Made by a program: the position numbers and the translations under genes. Below, piece after piece: positions 33,556 through 42,783 of a DNA stretch of 64,000 nt (the stretch's first letter is position 1; each line of letters begins with the position of its first letter). The notes beneath the pieces are model-generated. The model ran no database searches. It saw only the letters and a program-made list of their open reading frames with translations, and was not told where the DNA came from. The stretch is from CAZJQT01 sp964548655 (GTDB lineage: Bacteria; Patescibacteriota; Saccharimonadia; Saccharimonadales; CAZJQT01), in contig CAZJQT010000001.1 in the NCBI GenBank assembly GCA_964548655.1, positions 1 through 64,000 on the forward strand. Direction: 5' to 3'.

Positions 33556-34770
33556 ATGCTTGACACTACTAGGCGGATGATTGAGCAAGTCGGTCGTAAG
33601 ATCGGACTAAGTAAAGATGAAGTAGATTATTTGCTCAAAATCGACCGTGAGCACCTATTTGATATAACTTTGAGTAATGGCAATACTCATCAGGCTTACC
33701 GAGTACAGCATAAAAATGTTTTAGGCCCGTACAAAGGTGGAATTCGCTTCCATCCAGAGGTAGATCTGAACGAAGTTAGGGCATTGGCAACGCTTATGAG
33801 TCTGAAAACTGCGGCGGTTGGCCTGCCTTTAGGTGGTGCCAAAGGTGGTGTGGCAGTCGACCCAAGGCAACTAAATGAAGCCGAACTAGAAGAGTTATCC
33901 AGAGCCTACGCTCGTCATTTACATGCCCATATTGGTCCGGATAAAGACATACCGGCACCGGATATGAATACCAACGCTACCATTATTGATTGGATGGTTG
34001 ACGAATACGAGCAAGTTACTGGCGATAAAACTAGAGCTAGCTTTACTGGTAAATCAATTGAAAAAGGCGGTAGCCTAGGCCGCGAAGCCGCTACTGGCCG
34101 CGGTGGAGTACTGACTCTAGAGGCGGTCTTAAGGCACATGCACCAGGACAAAGAAGAGTTAACCTATGCTATTCAAGGTTTTGGTAATGTCGGCTTGTTT
34201 TTTGGTGTAATTGCCGAGCAGTTACTACCCAACCTACAAATCGTGGCAGCCACAGACAGCAGTGGTGGTGTTAGCACGCCGTTTGGCATGAGCGCTAAAG
34301 AACTGGCTGCCTACAAAAAAACCGGTGCTAAGCTTATAAATTACAGCGATAGTGCTAGCATCAAGCTGGATAATGATCAGCTGTTAAGCGAAGAAGTTGA
34401 TGTGTTGGTTCTAGCTGCTTTGGGCGATGTTATTACCACACAGAACGCCCCTAAAGTTCAAGCCAAGATCATTCTGGAATTAGCCAACGGACCAGTTTCT
34501 GACAAAGCCTACGATTACCTAACTAACAAAGGTGTAATTATAATTCCAGACGTCCTAGCCAATGCTGGTGGTGTGATAGTCAGCTATCTTGAGTGGCTGC
34601 AGAACCGTGCTGATGAAAAGTGGGATGAAAAGCGCGTTGATATGGAAATGGAACACTTCCTGATGCCAGCTGTTAGCCAAACACTAAGATACGCTGAAGA
34701 CAATAAATTGTCGCTAAAAGAAGCTGCTCTGGCTCGCGCCATGAGGCGTATTATTGACGCCCGGGTATAA
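33556..34770 (+). CDS. gdhA: Glu/Leu/Phe/Val dehydrogenase (glutamate dehydrogenase)
   Basis: A 404-aa NAD(P)-dependent amino-acid dehydrogenase, probably glutamate to 2-oxoglutarate. GPYKGGIRFHPEVD (about 56-69), the catalytic PLGGAKGGVAVDP (about 93-105) and IPAPDMNTN, plus the Rossmann loop IQGFGNVGLF (about 212-221), are intact. It starts 4 bp after the AlkD gene with AAAGGG as ribosome site. In a genome with few amino-acid pathways it may link amino-acid catabolism to the redox pool (inference). Confidence 0.95.
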   Translation: MLDTTRRMIEQVGRKIGLSKDEVDYLLKIDREHLFDITLSNGNTHQAYRVQHKNVLGPYKGGIRFHPEVDLNEVRALATLMSLKTAAVGLPLGGAKGGVAVDPRQLNEAELEELSRAYARHLHAHIGPDKDIPAPDMNTNATIIDWMVDEYEQVTGDKTRASFTGKSIEKGGSLGREAATGRGGVLTLEAVLRHMHQDKEELTYAIQGFGNVGLFFGVIAEQLLPNLQIVAATDSSGGVSTPFGMSAKELAAYKKTGAKLINYSDSASIKLDNDQLLSEEVDVLVLAALGDVITTQNAPKVQAKIILELANGPVSDKAYDYLTNKGVIIIPDVLANAGGVIVSYLEWLQNRADEKWDEKRVDMEMEHFLMPAVSQTLRYAEDNKLSLKEAALARAMRRIIDARV

Positions 34771-34793
34771 TATTATGGAAATAAGGAGGTGCA

Positions 34794-35198
34794 ATGACTG
34801 AGGAACCTAAAGCTAATCAAGTGGTGGAGGGCAGACAAGTCATAATCAACGTGCCACCGCTAAAATCACCTAAGTGGATGCAAGGGTTTTTAGACTTTAT
34901 TCGTCACCAAGGGGTAGTCGGTCTATCAGTTGGTTTAGTAATTGGTATAGCTTCAAAAAGCTTAGTAGATAGTTTAGTAAATGATATTTTTAACCCCATT
35001 ATTGGTTTGGTTGGTGGCAGTGGTGGTTTGGATAGTCGATATGTTTGTCTCAAAAATGTCGCTGGACAGTGTACCAACAAGCTAGCTTACGGAGCGCTCA
35101 TTAACAGTTTACTAAGTTTCATAATCATTGTTGCGGCGGTTTACTTTGTGATCAAAGGTTTGAAACTAGACAAATTAGACAAGCCAAAGGCCGAGTAG
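34794..35198 (+). CDS. mscL: MscL-type large-conductance mechanosensitive channel
   Basis: A 134-aa membrane protein that opens at high turgor to release solutes. The N-terminal ~25 residues are extra. MQGFLDFIRHQGVVGLSVGLVIG matches the amphipathic S1 helix and pore helix TM1, followed by VNDIFNPIIGLVGG. A ~30-residue loop with two Cys precedes TM2 (about 101-121) and a basic tail. A strong AAGGAGG lies before ATG 34794, with TATAAT at 34768-34773. Confidence 0.9.
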   Translation: MTEEPKANQVVEGRQVIINVPPLKSPKWMQGFLDFIRHQGVVGLSVGLVIGIASKSLVDSLVNDIFNPIIGLVGGSGGLDSRYVCLKNVAGQCTNKLAYGALINSLLSFIIIVAAVYFVIKGLKLDKLDKPKAE

Positions 35199-35203
35199 TC
35201 GCT

Positions 35204-35296
35204 CGTATTTTTCCTCAAGAGACCACTTCCGCGCAGAGTAATCCAGTTGGTCACTCCGGTTCGCGTTTCGCCTTAGTCTCTTTCGTGAAAAATACT
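35204..35296. repeat. 93-nt imperfect palindrome
   Basis: GTATTTTTC (35205-35213) pairs with GAAAAATAC (35287-35295), and inside it GAGAC (35219-35223) with GTCTC (35276-35280), enclosing a GC-rich middle. It occupies nearly the whole gap between mscL and msrB. It may be an mscL terminator on either strand, or a structured RNA. Confidence 0.55.
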
Positions 35297-35318
35297 CGCT
35301 TAAGTCTATAATTAGAGT

Positions 35319-35717
35319 ATGGATTTATCAGAAGATGAGTGGAAGCAAAAGCTAACACCCCAGCAATATAAAGTACTTCGTCAGAAGGGTACTGAAGCGC
35401 CATTTTCAGGAGAACATTTAAAACAAACTGGTAGCGGTATGTACACTTGCACCGCGTGCGGCGCTGAGCTATTTAAGAGTGATGCTAAGTACGAGTCAAA
35501 TCAACCCGGTCTGGCTGGTTGGCCCAGCTTTGCTGACGTGGCTAAAACCGGATCAGTAAAGCTGCTAGATGACAACAGTTATGGCATGCACAGGACTGAA
35601 GTTGTCTGCGCAAATTGTGGTAGTCATTTGGGGCATATTTTTGATGATAGTAGTTCACCAACCGGCCAGCATTACTGTATCAACTCTGTTTGCTTAAATT
35701 TCAAACCCAAAAACTAG
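35319..35717 (+). CDS. msrB: peptide methionine-R-sulfoxide reductase MsrB
   Basis: Repairs R-methionine sulfoxide in oxidised proteins. 132 aa. Two structural zinc CxxC motifs (CTACG near 47, CANCG near 95), the MHRTEVVC region, and the active-site strand GQHYCINSVCLNF with the catalytic Cys near residue 118. A second Cys three residues later could serve in recycling. TATAAT (35307-35312) lies 6 nt before ATG, so it is leaderless. Confidence 0.95.
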   Translation: MDLSEDEWKQKLTPQQYKVLRQKGTEAPFSGEHLKQTGSGMYTCTACGAELFKSDAKYESNQPGLAGWPSFADVAKTGSVKLLDDNSYGMHRTEVVCANCGSHLGHIFDDSSSPTGQHYCINSVCLNFKPKN

Positions 35718-35807
35718 TAAGCAAGTCGCCTTAGAAAATCTAAACTAGTCGGCTAAATAACTTCTTGAGTGTTCTAGATTTGCGGTTTTCCTGTCACAAT
35801 AGATTTA

Positions 35808-37004
35808 ATGAAACTGAAAATTTTTGTCATAGTCTTGGCTATTACTTCGATTGGCAGTTTGGCATATTGGCGTACACGTAAATCACCAAACGGTCCATTG
35901 ACTCAATCGTCTGTTATTAAACAGCAAGTAGCTAAAGTCGCCACCCATAGCAGTCGAATTCGTTTAATAGCAACCGGTGATTTTATTGCTCATGATTCAG
36001 TCAATACCGCTGCCCGCAAATCTGATGGCAGTTATGATTATTTACCACTGATGAGCGAATTTCAGACAATTTTAGCAGGCGCTGATATACGGTTTTGTAA
36101 TGATCCAATCCTTAACGGCGGTAAAACACTTGGCATTACTGGCTACCCAAGATTTAATTCACCAACTGAATTTGTAAATGACATGGGCAGACTTGGCTGC
36201 AACCTTGTAAACACTGCTTCAAACCATAGTTTTGACTTTAGTCAGGCCAACATAACAGCTTCGATTGATGCCTGGAGCAAAGTACCCAACATGCTTGCAG
36301 TAGCCGGCGAAAATCGGTCACAAGCTGAACACGACACCGTCCATTATTTCAGTGTCAAAGGTGTTAAATTTGCTTTCTTAGCTTATACATCCTACACAAA
36401 CAACGGTTTGCAGAATAACTACGGCGTAAATTTTTTCAGCCAGGATTTGGCTACGCAACAAATAGCCGAAGCCAAGAAAAACAGTGCTCAAATCATAATC
36501 GCTAGTATGCGTTGGGGTACTGAATACTCATCTAAGGTTAGCACTGCTCAAATTCAAAATGCTCAATTTTTAGCTGACCAAGGGGTTGGCTTGATCCTTG
36601 GTCATGGTCCACATGTTTTGCAGCCCGTACAACAACTAACGGGTAAGGCCGGCAACAAAACAACGGTTTGGTACAGTTTAGGAAACTTTCTAAATACCCA
36701 AGAACCGCCGGAGACTTTATTTAATGGCCTGGCTATTATGGATTTTGATACAAATTCCAAACAGATCACTAATATGCAATATCTGCCAATATATATGCAC
36801 TACGAATGGACGCCAGCACAGGCAGCAGCTGACAACATAGCCGCTCGACATAATTTACATCTATATCTACTAGAAACCGCCAATCAGTCAATGATCGATT
36901 CCCAACAACTGCACACTACAATAGCCGACCAAAAAGCTAGAATCAGCGGTTTGCTGTCTGCCGATGGGTTAAATATCCCACTGATAACGTCTGGTCAATT
37001 GTAG
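35808..37004 (+). CDS. CapA-family (poly-gamma-glutamate/capsule synthesis) protein
   Basis: A 398-aa protein with an N-terminal membrane anchor (about 1-22) and an outside CapA/PgsA metallophosphatase-like domain: IATGDFIAHDSVN (about 53-65), LVNTASNHSFDFS, IASMRWGTEY and LILGHGPHVLQPVQ. The canonical NExP-type motif is NDPIL here, a deviation in a conserved loop. CapA proteins are linked to polyglutamate capsules but are widespread without capsule genes. CACAAT lies 7 nt before the ATG. Its end overlaps convergent vanY by 10 bp. Confidence 0.88.
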   Translation: MKLKIFVIVLAITSIGSLAYWRTRKSPNGPLTQSSVIKQQVAKVATHSSRIRLIATGDFIAHDSVNTAARKSDGSYDYLPLMSEFQTILAGADIRFCNDPILNGGKTLGITGYPRFNSPTEFVNDMGRLGCNLVNTASNHSFDFSQANITASIDAWSKVPNMLAVAGENRSQAEHDTVHYFSVKGVKFAFLAYTSYTNNGLQNNYGVNFFSQDLATQQIAEAKKNSAQIIIASMRWGTEYSSKVSTAQIQNAQFLADQGVGLILGHGPHVLQPVQQLTGKAGNKTTVWYSLGNFLNTQEPPETLFNGLAIMDFDTNSKQITNMQYLPIYMHYEWTPAQAAADNIAARHNLHLYLLETANQSMIDSQQLHTTIADQKARISGLLSADGLNIPLITSGQL

Positions 37005-37759
37005 CTAGGGCCTCCAGGAACATTAAAAAACTCTTCTAGAGTCTTAATGTTTTTATTATGCATTTCTGTAGCTAATTCAACGCCAACGTAGCGGACGTGC
37101 CAGGGCTCATATTCATAACCAGTAACCGCGACCTTGTCGGCTGAGTACCGGATAATAAAGCCAAATTTAAAAGCATTGGCAGCCAACCACTGACCTTCTT
37201 TTGTATTTGCAAAACATTGTTCAACTTCACAATTCCGGCTTGTTGGTTCAATGTCGGCTGCCAGACCAGTTTGGTGTTCGCTATGGCCAGGTCTAGCGCT
37301 TTGTTGATCAGCAGCCGCTTTGCCCAGACTCTGGACATATCCGTTATATAGGCTTACTTGGTAGCTATATGAACGGTAGCCACTGGAAAGCATCAAATTA
37401 ATTCTTTCTGTCTTGGCAGCCGCAAACATTGTTTCTAACGCCGTAGCAGTATCTTTCCGTACTTGCATACTCTCATTTCCAGGTACGCGCAGTGGTATTT
37501 GTGGCACTCTTAGGTCGGATGGGGCATAACTAATTGGATTGAGTGCTCGCGGTTTATTAACTACTACCCAAAGACTGGTTGGGTCGTTGATTGAATATTT
37601 AGATTTATCGAAACTTGGCGCTGGGCTTGGCTGGTTACTTTTAACAGTTGGGCTGCCATTTTGATTAGTTGGGGTTGGTTTTTTGATCTTGGTCAGCATC
37701 AATACCACACCAATAATTGCCAAAACCACTACAACTGCGAAGATTATTTTTTTACGCAT
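36995..37759 (-). CDS. vanY: VanY-type D,D-carboxypeptidase
   Basis: A 254-aa membrane-anchored zinc peptidase that trims the terminal D-Ala of peptidoglycan stems. N-terminal helix (about 4-23), Pro/Ser linker, then SSGYRSYSYQVSLYNGYV, the zinc motif SEHQTGLAADI (SxHxxGxAxD, about 159-169) and EPWHVRYVG with the third His. A Cys pair (CEVEQCF) lies between them. TATACT (minus) lies 9 nt upstream of ATG 37759, back to back with the orn promoter. Confidence 0.93.
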   Translation of the reverse strand: MRKKIIFAVVVVLAIIGVVLMLTKIKKPTPTNQNGSPTVKSNQPSPAPSFDKSKYSINDPTSLWVVVNKPRALNPISYAPSDLRVPQIPLRVPGNESMQVRKDTATALETMFAAAKTERINLMLSSGYRSYSYQVSLYNGYVQSLGKAAADQQSARPGHSEHQTGLAADIEPTSRNCEVEQCFANTKEGQWLAANAFKFGFIIRYSADKVAVTGYEYEPWHVRYVGVELATEMHNKNIKTLEEFFNVPGGPSYN

Positions 37760-37797
37760 GCAACGCCTAGTATATCTTTACGATATAATAACCTGCA

Positions 37798-38367
37798 ATG
37801 ACAACTGATGAAAAAAAGCAGGTTCCTACTAAATTATTGTGGTTGGATCTGGAAATGACTGGCTTGGATCCTAGCAAAGATTTGATTTTGGAAGTGGCCG
37901 CCGAAGTTACGGATTTTGATTTTAAGACCTTGGCAAGCTATGAAGCCAGGGTGAAACAAGATAAAAAGACAGTGCTCGCCCGCATGCAAAACAATATTTG
38001 GTGGCGTGATTTCCCAGCTAACCGTGATGAATTTGTTCAAAAGCTGGATGATGGTCAAGACCTCAAGCAGGTTGAACAAGATTTGGTCGCGTTGGTAGAA
38101 AAACACTTTGGCGACGAACTGGCTGTGCTGGCAGGCAACTCTATCTACAATGACCGTGGTTTTATCAAGCAATGGTTACCAGCCCTGGACCTTAGGCTAC
38201 ATTACCGCATGTTAGACGTCAGTGCCTGGAAGATCCTAATGCAAGGCAAATACGGCGTAAATTATGAGAAAAAAGAAGTCCATCGTGCTTTTGACGATAT
38301 TCAGGCCTCGATTGCTGAGCTCCAACACTACTTGGACTGGTTCAAAAACAATTCAGCCAATAACTAG
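37798..38367 (+). CDS. orn: oligoribonuclease
   Basis: A DEDDh 3'-5' exonuclease that degrades 2-5 nt RNAs, including pGpG (189 aa). It starts LLWLDLEMTGLDPSKDLILEVA with Asp-Glu of ExoI, then LAGNSIYNDRGFI of ExoII and HRAFDDIQASI of ExoIII with the catalytic His-Asp. TATAAT (37784-37789) lies 8 nt upstream of ATG. Confidence 0.95.
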   Translation: MTTDEKKQVPTKLLWLDLEMTGLDPSKDLILEVAAEVTDFDFKTLASYEARVKQDKKTVLARMQNNIWWRDFPANRDEFVQKLDDGQDLKQVEQDLVALVEKHFGDELAVLAGNSIYNDRGFIKQWLPALDLRLHYRMLDVSAWKILMQGKYGVNYEKKEVHRAFDDIQASIAELQHYLDWFKNNSANN

Positions 38368-38435
38368 TTGACAATTACAAATTTGGGTATAAATTGAGAA
38401 GTTAGAAATAACATTAAGTGTGAAAAGGAAAAACA

Positions 38436-38693
38436 ATGTCAAACACAAACCGTTCAGAGAAAATGGTTATTGATGACGATTTAATAAATGCTCGGGGTTT
38501 ATTTTCAAGGCAGCAGATAGTTGAAGTAATTGATGAAATTGACCTTCGCGACCCAAGTGAATTAGCAATAGAAGTTGAAACAGCTCGCCTAAATAAACTA
38601 AATGAAATGGCCCTTAGAACTGACACCACTGCTCTAAATGGTTTGGTACACACACTGTATTATTCCCAAGTTGGCGCAGCTCACATTGTCTAG
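38436..38693 (+). CDS. 85-aa hypothetical protein
   Basis: A small acidic soluble protein (MSNTNRSEKMVIDDDLINAR), helical around residues 25-65. AAAAGGAAAA serves as ribosome site, and TTGACA is present near 38368 just after orn. It lies between orn and a MmcQ/YjbR-family gene. No family recognised. Confidence 0.65.
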   Translation: MSNTNRSEKMVIDDDLINARGLFSRQQIVEVIDEIDLRDPSELAIEVETARLNKLNEMALRTDTTALNGLVHTLYYSQVGAAHIV

Positions 38694-38725
38694 ACAATAG
38701 ATCAATCTGATGCCAAACTTGTGAA

Positions 38726-39070
38726 ATGGATCACAAAACAGTTGAAGAATATATCCTGAGCCTGCCCAGGGCTAAATTAGATTACCCGTTTGGTGAAGGT
38801 GTGGCGGTCTATAAAGCCAAAGACAAAATGTTTGCTCTGATTGCCGAAAAAACCAATCCGCTTAGGGTCAGCCTAAAGTGCGACCCGCTATTGTCGCAAA
38901 TATTGCGCAAAAAATATGAAACCGTGCTGGAAGGCTACCACCTTAATAAAAAACACTGGAACACGATTATCCTAACTGGGCAATTGCCGTGGGAAGAAAT
39001 CCAAGCTCTAATTCATCATAGTTACCAGTTAATTACTGGCGAACACGGTGTAACACCAGATATTAAATAA
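38726..39070 (+). CDS. MmcQ/YjbR family protein
   Basis: A 114-aa protein with the family's pattern: start VEEYILSLPRAKLDYPFGEG, KMFALIAEK, VSLKCDPLLSQIL and a C-terminal helix YHLNKKHWNTIILTG followed by LIHHSYQLI. The fold is a double-wing/CyaY-like DNA-binding-type domain; the biological role is poorly defined. It ends 1 bp before the stop of the convergent membrane protein. Confidence 0.9.
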   Translation: MDHKTVEEYILSLPRAKLDYPFGEGVAVYKAKDKMFALIAEKTNPLRVSLKCDPLLSQILRKKYETVLEGYHLNKKHWNTIILTGQLPWEEIQALIHHSYQLITGEHGVTPDIK

Positions 39071-39071
39071 G

Positions 39072-39710
39072 TTACTGGCTGGTGGCTAGCAGGGGTCTTA
39101 CAGCGTTGAAGTAGGCGGCCAGGGTTGTTTTGGCTTTAGTGTCATTGCTGGAATCATGCAGTTTTTTGATATTTTGAGCATAAGTTAACAGTTCTGATTG
39201 CAAGATTTTGGTAAAAGTCCCGTCAAAACTGTTGGCTTGTTTGGCGGTGGTTAGTTGGGCATCGGTTTGAACATTTTTACCCAGGGCTAAACTGGCGGCT
39301 TTGGTGTTAGCTCCAGACGACTTAGCATACTTCAGAATGGTTGCTTGCTGTGATTCAAGGGTTGTTTTGGCCGTGATGGCCAAATTTTTGGCGTTACTAT
39401 CTGTAGCTGACTCAGAACCCAAACCGCTGATACGAATGGCTTCAGTCTGTTCCTGGGCGAGTTTTAACCATTCTTGTGACCGACTGCTACCGCCACCACT
39501 AATAAGACTGAAGACAATTATGACAACTATAAGTAGTATTACCCCAGCAATACTGATAAAAATTACCCGTTGCTTTTTAGAACCACCCCCAAATAGACTT
39601 TTTTTGGGTTGGTGTGGTTTATTAACTATAAAATCGTAGGGATCCTGCTGAACCGGTGCTGGCGTTAAAGGTGGTGGTGCTGGAGCAGGGGCGTTCGGTT
39701 GCATAAGCAT
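39072..39710 (-). CDS. hypothetical single-helix membrane protein
   Basis: A 212-aa protein. The Pro/Ala-rich N-terminus (about 1-45, APAPPPLTPAP) is cytosolic, one helix (about 49-69, VIFISIAGVILLIVVIIVF) is followed by a ~140-residue external helical domain rich in Thr/Ala/Gln. TACTAT on the minus strand (39715-39720) is so close to ATG 39710 that the second ATG at 39704 may be the true start. Pro-rich head-helix-domain proteins like this recur in CPR genomes; function unknown. Confidence 0.75.
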   Translation of the reverse strand: MLMQPNAPAPAPPPLTPAPVQQDPYDFIVNKPHQPKKSLFGGGSKKQRVIFISIAGVILLIVVIIVFSLISGGGSSRSQEWLKLAQEQTEAIRISGLGSESATDSNAKNLAITAKTTLESQQATILKYAKSSGANTKAASLALGKNVQTDAQLTTAKQANSFDGTFTKILQSELLTYAQNIKKLHDSSNDTKAKTTLAAYFNAVRPLLATSQ

Positions 39711-39779
39711 TATGATAGTAGAAAGTTATTGAAACTGCTAACCCTTTCTACTTTGTACTTTTAACACTAGACTATAGAT

Positions 39780-41534
39780 ATGGACTCTGTGGATGAGATC
39801 AAACAAAGGTTGAATATTGAGGATGTAATTGCTGAATACGTCCAACTAAAACGCTCTGGCCGTAACTTCAAGGGCTTAAGTCCATTCAACAATGAAAAAA
39901 CACCGAGCTTTATGGTCAGCCCCGAGAAGCAAATTTGGCATGATTTTTCTTCAAACAAGGGTGGCAATATGTTCAGCTTTGTTATGGAGATGGAGGGTCT
40001 GGATTTCCGTGGCGCCCTAGAACTCTTAGCCCGCAAAGCCGGCGTTGATCTGGATCAATACAGGGGTCAAAGTGGCAGTAATGCCAAACTCAAAGAGCGT
40101 TTGCGCGAAGCCTTGCAACTGGCTACTAAGTTCTACCAAGTTCAGTTTAGTCATAGCTCGGAGGCTATCGATTACGTTTTTAAAAAACGTGGTTTCACTA
40201 AGCAAACAGCTTTGGATTTTAAACTTGGTTATTCGCCCAATAATGGCTCGGCATTGTTAGATTTTATGAAGAAAAAGGGCTTTAGCGAAGACGAGCTAAA
40301 AAAGGCTGGCCTGACCGCCCAAAGACGCAATGGCACAGGCGATATGTTCCGTGGCCGCTTAATGGTGCCACTCATGGACACACAGGGCTCAGTCATCGGC
40401 TTTACAGCCCGGCAGTTGGACGAGGATCCTAACGCTCCCAAGTACATCAACACGCCACAAACCTTGCTGTACGACAAAAGCCGCCACGTCTATGGTCTGA
40501 ATCTGGCCAAGGAATCAATCCGGCGTCAGAAATATGCCATTTTGGTAGAAGGGAACCTAGACGTGATCGCCAGTCATCAAGCTGGCGTTAAAAATACTGT
40601 GGCTACCGCCGGTACTGCGTTGACTGAACAGCATCTCAAGGCGCTGGGGCGTTTTGCCAATGATATTCGGCTGTGTTTTGATGCAGATAGTGCTGGCCTA
40701 GCGGCCACTGAACGCTCGATTCCGATTGCTTCCAGAACTGGGGTAAAACTAAGTATTATCAACCTGCCTGGTGGCAAAGACCCCGATGAATTAATCAAAC
40801 AGGACGTGGCCAAATGGCAACAAACAGTTGAAAAACCAATTTATGCGCTGGATTGGCTAATTACCCATTACCAAAAGCAGCTGGATTTGGATTCTGGTAG
40901 TGGCAAACGGGAGTTTAGCGACCTGCTTTTGCCAACTTTGAAAGGTCTGGGTGATCCGGTAGAGCAGGACCACTACATCCGTAAACTTGCCAAACTCATA
41001 GACGTCAACGCCTCGGCGCTGCGTGAAAAGGTAGAAGCCAAAAGTACTAGTGCTGTTCAGCTCAAAAGATCCAAAGCAGTCCCGGTTGTCGATGACCAGC
41101 AGCAACTAGAATGGGCCAAGGCCCAAGACCACTTACTGGCCTTAACTTTAATGAGGCCAGATCTGCGCGACCTACTAGATCTGATTGATTCGGAAATGTT
41201 CCCGCAAGACTCAGGCAGACAACTGCTGGAATACTTGCAGACGCACCCAGACTTTGATGGCAACCTGACTCATGCTCCTCTGTTGCAATCTATCGCTGAC
41301 TATGTCAAAATTATCTCATTACAATATGAGGCGCTATTTATTGATCTAGATGAGACCGAAGCCCGTTATGAGGCTAACCGTCTCCGGATCCGCCTGATTG
41401 ACATATTTGTCAGAACTAAAAAAGCTCAAATCTCAACAGCCTTAAAAGAAGCCGATGACGAAACCGCTCAAAAGCTTCTGACCCGTGTGAAAAGCCTAGA
41501 TAATTTATTAAAGACCAGTCAGGAGACTATCTAA
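39780..41534 (+). CDS. dnaG: DNA primase, zinc ligands lost
   Basis: Makes RNA primers at the replication fork (584 aa). The N-terminal domain aligns clearly with the DnaG zinc domain (GRNFKGLSPFNNEKTPSFMV ... IWHDFSSNKGG), but the CHCC ligands are Ser34, Asn37, Asp55 and Ser58, so zinc cannot bind. The TOPRIM core is intact: ILVEGNLDVIASHQ (about 247) and LCFDADSAGLAA (about 299). A C-terminal helicase-binding region is present. It overlaps rpoD by one base (TAATG), the classic dnaG-rpoD operon. Start ATG 39780 has TATAGA close upstream. Confidence 0.95.
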   Translation: MDSVDEIKQRLNIEDVIAEYVQLKRSGRNFKGLSPFNNEKTPSFMVSPEKQIWHDFSSNKGGNMFSFVMEMEGLDFRGALELLARKAGVDLDQYRGQSGSNAKLKERLREALQLATKFYQVQFSHSSEAIDYVFKKRGFTKQTALDFKLGYSPNNGSALLDFMKKKGFSEDELKKAGLTAQRRNGTGDMFRGRLMVPLMDTQGSVIGFTARQLDEDPNAPKYINTPQTLLYDKSRHVYGLNLAKESIRRQKYAILVEGNLDVIASHQAGVKNTVATAGTALTEQHLKALGRFANDIRLCFDADSAGLAATERSIPIASRTGVKLSIINLPGGKDPDELIKQDVAKWQQTVEKPIYALDWLITHYQKQLDLDSGSGKREFSDLLLPTLKGLGDPVEQDHYIRKLAKLIDVNASALREKVEAKSTSAVQLKRSKAVPVVDDQQQLEWAKAQDHLLALTLMRPDLRDLLDLIDSEMFPQDSGRQLLEYLQTHPDFDGNLTHAPLLQSIADYVKIISLQYEALFIDLDETEARYEANRLRIRLIDIFVRTKKAQISTALKEADDETAQKLLTRVKSLDNLLKTSQETI

Positions 41535-42664
41535 TGCCAGCCAAAAAACCTGCCAAGAAGGACGAGCCGGAAATTGATCCGGATATGATCACCAAGAAGG
41601 ACGATCTGTTTAAGAAAGCCAAAAAAGATGGCAAAATTGACCAACGCGAAATTTTTGAAGCCATTGCCGATGTACCAGAAAACGCCGAAGTTTTGGACAT
41701 GCTCTACACCCAACTAGCCGACAGCAATATTCTGGTAGTAGAATCAGCCGCACCCGTGGCCGGCTTTGGTGACCAGTGGGAAGCTGAGGAAGAGGAAGAA
41801 GTCGTCCTAGACGATAACGCTTATTTAGACGATATCGCCGATGACTCAGTACGTTTGTACCTGCGTGAAATCGGTAAAATCCCGCTGCTAACCGCAGAGG
41901 AAGAACTAGCTCTAGCCAAAAAAGTCGTAGCCGGTAGCAAAGGTGCCAAAGATAAAATGGCCGAAGCCAATATGCGTTTAGTTGTCTCAATTGCCAAGCG
42001 CTACGTCGGTCGTGGCTTGGACCTACTAGACCTGATTCAAGAAGGTAACACAGGACTACTGCGCGCTGTTGAGAAGTTTGACCCGGACAAGGGTTTCAAA
42101 TTCAGTACCTACGCTACTTGGTGGATTCGCCAGGCTATCACCCGTGCTATCGCTGACCAAGCTCGGACCATCCGTATTCCGGTGCACATGGTTGAAACCA
42201 TCAACAAATTGCTGCGTACTCAGCGCCGACTAACTCAGGAACTCAACCGTGAGCCAACCAACGAGGAAATCGCCGCCGAGATGGAGATTGACGTCGATAA
42301 AGTCGAACACATCATGAAGATCAAACAGGATATTTCATCTCTGGATGCTTCAGTTCGTGATGATGAGGAAGACTCTGTCTTGGCCGATTTTATTGAGGAT
42401 GAAGACACCGTCAGCCCAGAAGAATCAGCCACCACTCAGTTACTAAAAGAGCATGTCAAAGACATGCTGGGCGCTCTAACAGAGCGTGAACAAAAGATTT
42501 TAAAACTGCGTTTTGGCCTCGAGGATGGTAAAAGCCACACCCTTGAGGAAGTCGGGCAGGAGTTCATGGTTACCCGTGAACGCATTCGCCAGATTGAAGC
42601 CAAAGCCCTGGCCAAACTACGTAAGCACAAAGACGCCAAAAAGCTCCACGACTATATCAAATAA
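41534..42664 (+). CDS. rpoD: primary sigma-70 factor
   Basis: Housekeeping sigma factor (376 aa). An acidic/basic N-terminus replaces a full region 1.1, followed by region 1.2/2 (DSVRLYLREIGKIPLL; ANMRLVVSIAKRYVGRGLDL; FKFSTYATWWIRQAITRAI), region 3, and region 4 ending TRERIRQIEAKALAKLRKH (-35 recognition). The sequence predicts recognition of TTGACA/TATAAT, which agrees with the promoters seen in this window. It is co-translated with dnaG and followed by a structured intergenic region. Confidence 0.98.
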   Translation: MPAKKPAKKDEPEIDPDMITKKDDLFKKAKKDGKIDQREIFEAIADVPENAEVLDMLYTQLADSNILVVESAAPVAGFGDQWEAEEEEEVVLDDNAYLDDIADDSVRLYLREIGKIPLLTAEEELALAKKVVAGSKGAKDKMAEANMRLVVSIAKRYVGRGLDLLDLIQEGNTGLLRAVEKFDPDKGFKFSTYATWWIRQAITRAIADQARTIRIPVHMVETINKLLRTQRRLTQELNREPTNEEIAAEMEIDVDKVEHIMKIKQDISSLDASVRDDEEDSVLADFIEDEDTVSPEESATTQLLKEHVKDMLGALTEREQKILKLRFGLEDGKSHTLEEVGQEFMVTRERIRQIEAKALAKLRKHKDAKKLHDYIK

Positions 42665-42675
42665 CCGTTCACCTT

Positions 42676-42783
42676 TTGGCTTGGGGCACTGTTACACGCA
42701 GGGTTTGCAGGGCAAACTCTGGTTGCACTACGCCTGAGTACCCCAAATCCAAAATGTTCACTATGAATTGGGCTACTCCTTCC
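42676..42783. repeat. structured region downstream of rpoD
   Basis: TTGGGG (about 42681-42686) can pair with CCCCAA (42741-42746), enclosing the hairpin AGGGTTTGC/GCAAACTCT (about 42700-42720). The end, GGGCTACTCCTTCCTGA (42769-42785), is identical over 17 nt to the tail of the 73-nt element after groEL. It lies between convergent genes and may be a terminator or a divergent relative of the 73-nt family. Confidence 0.5.
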
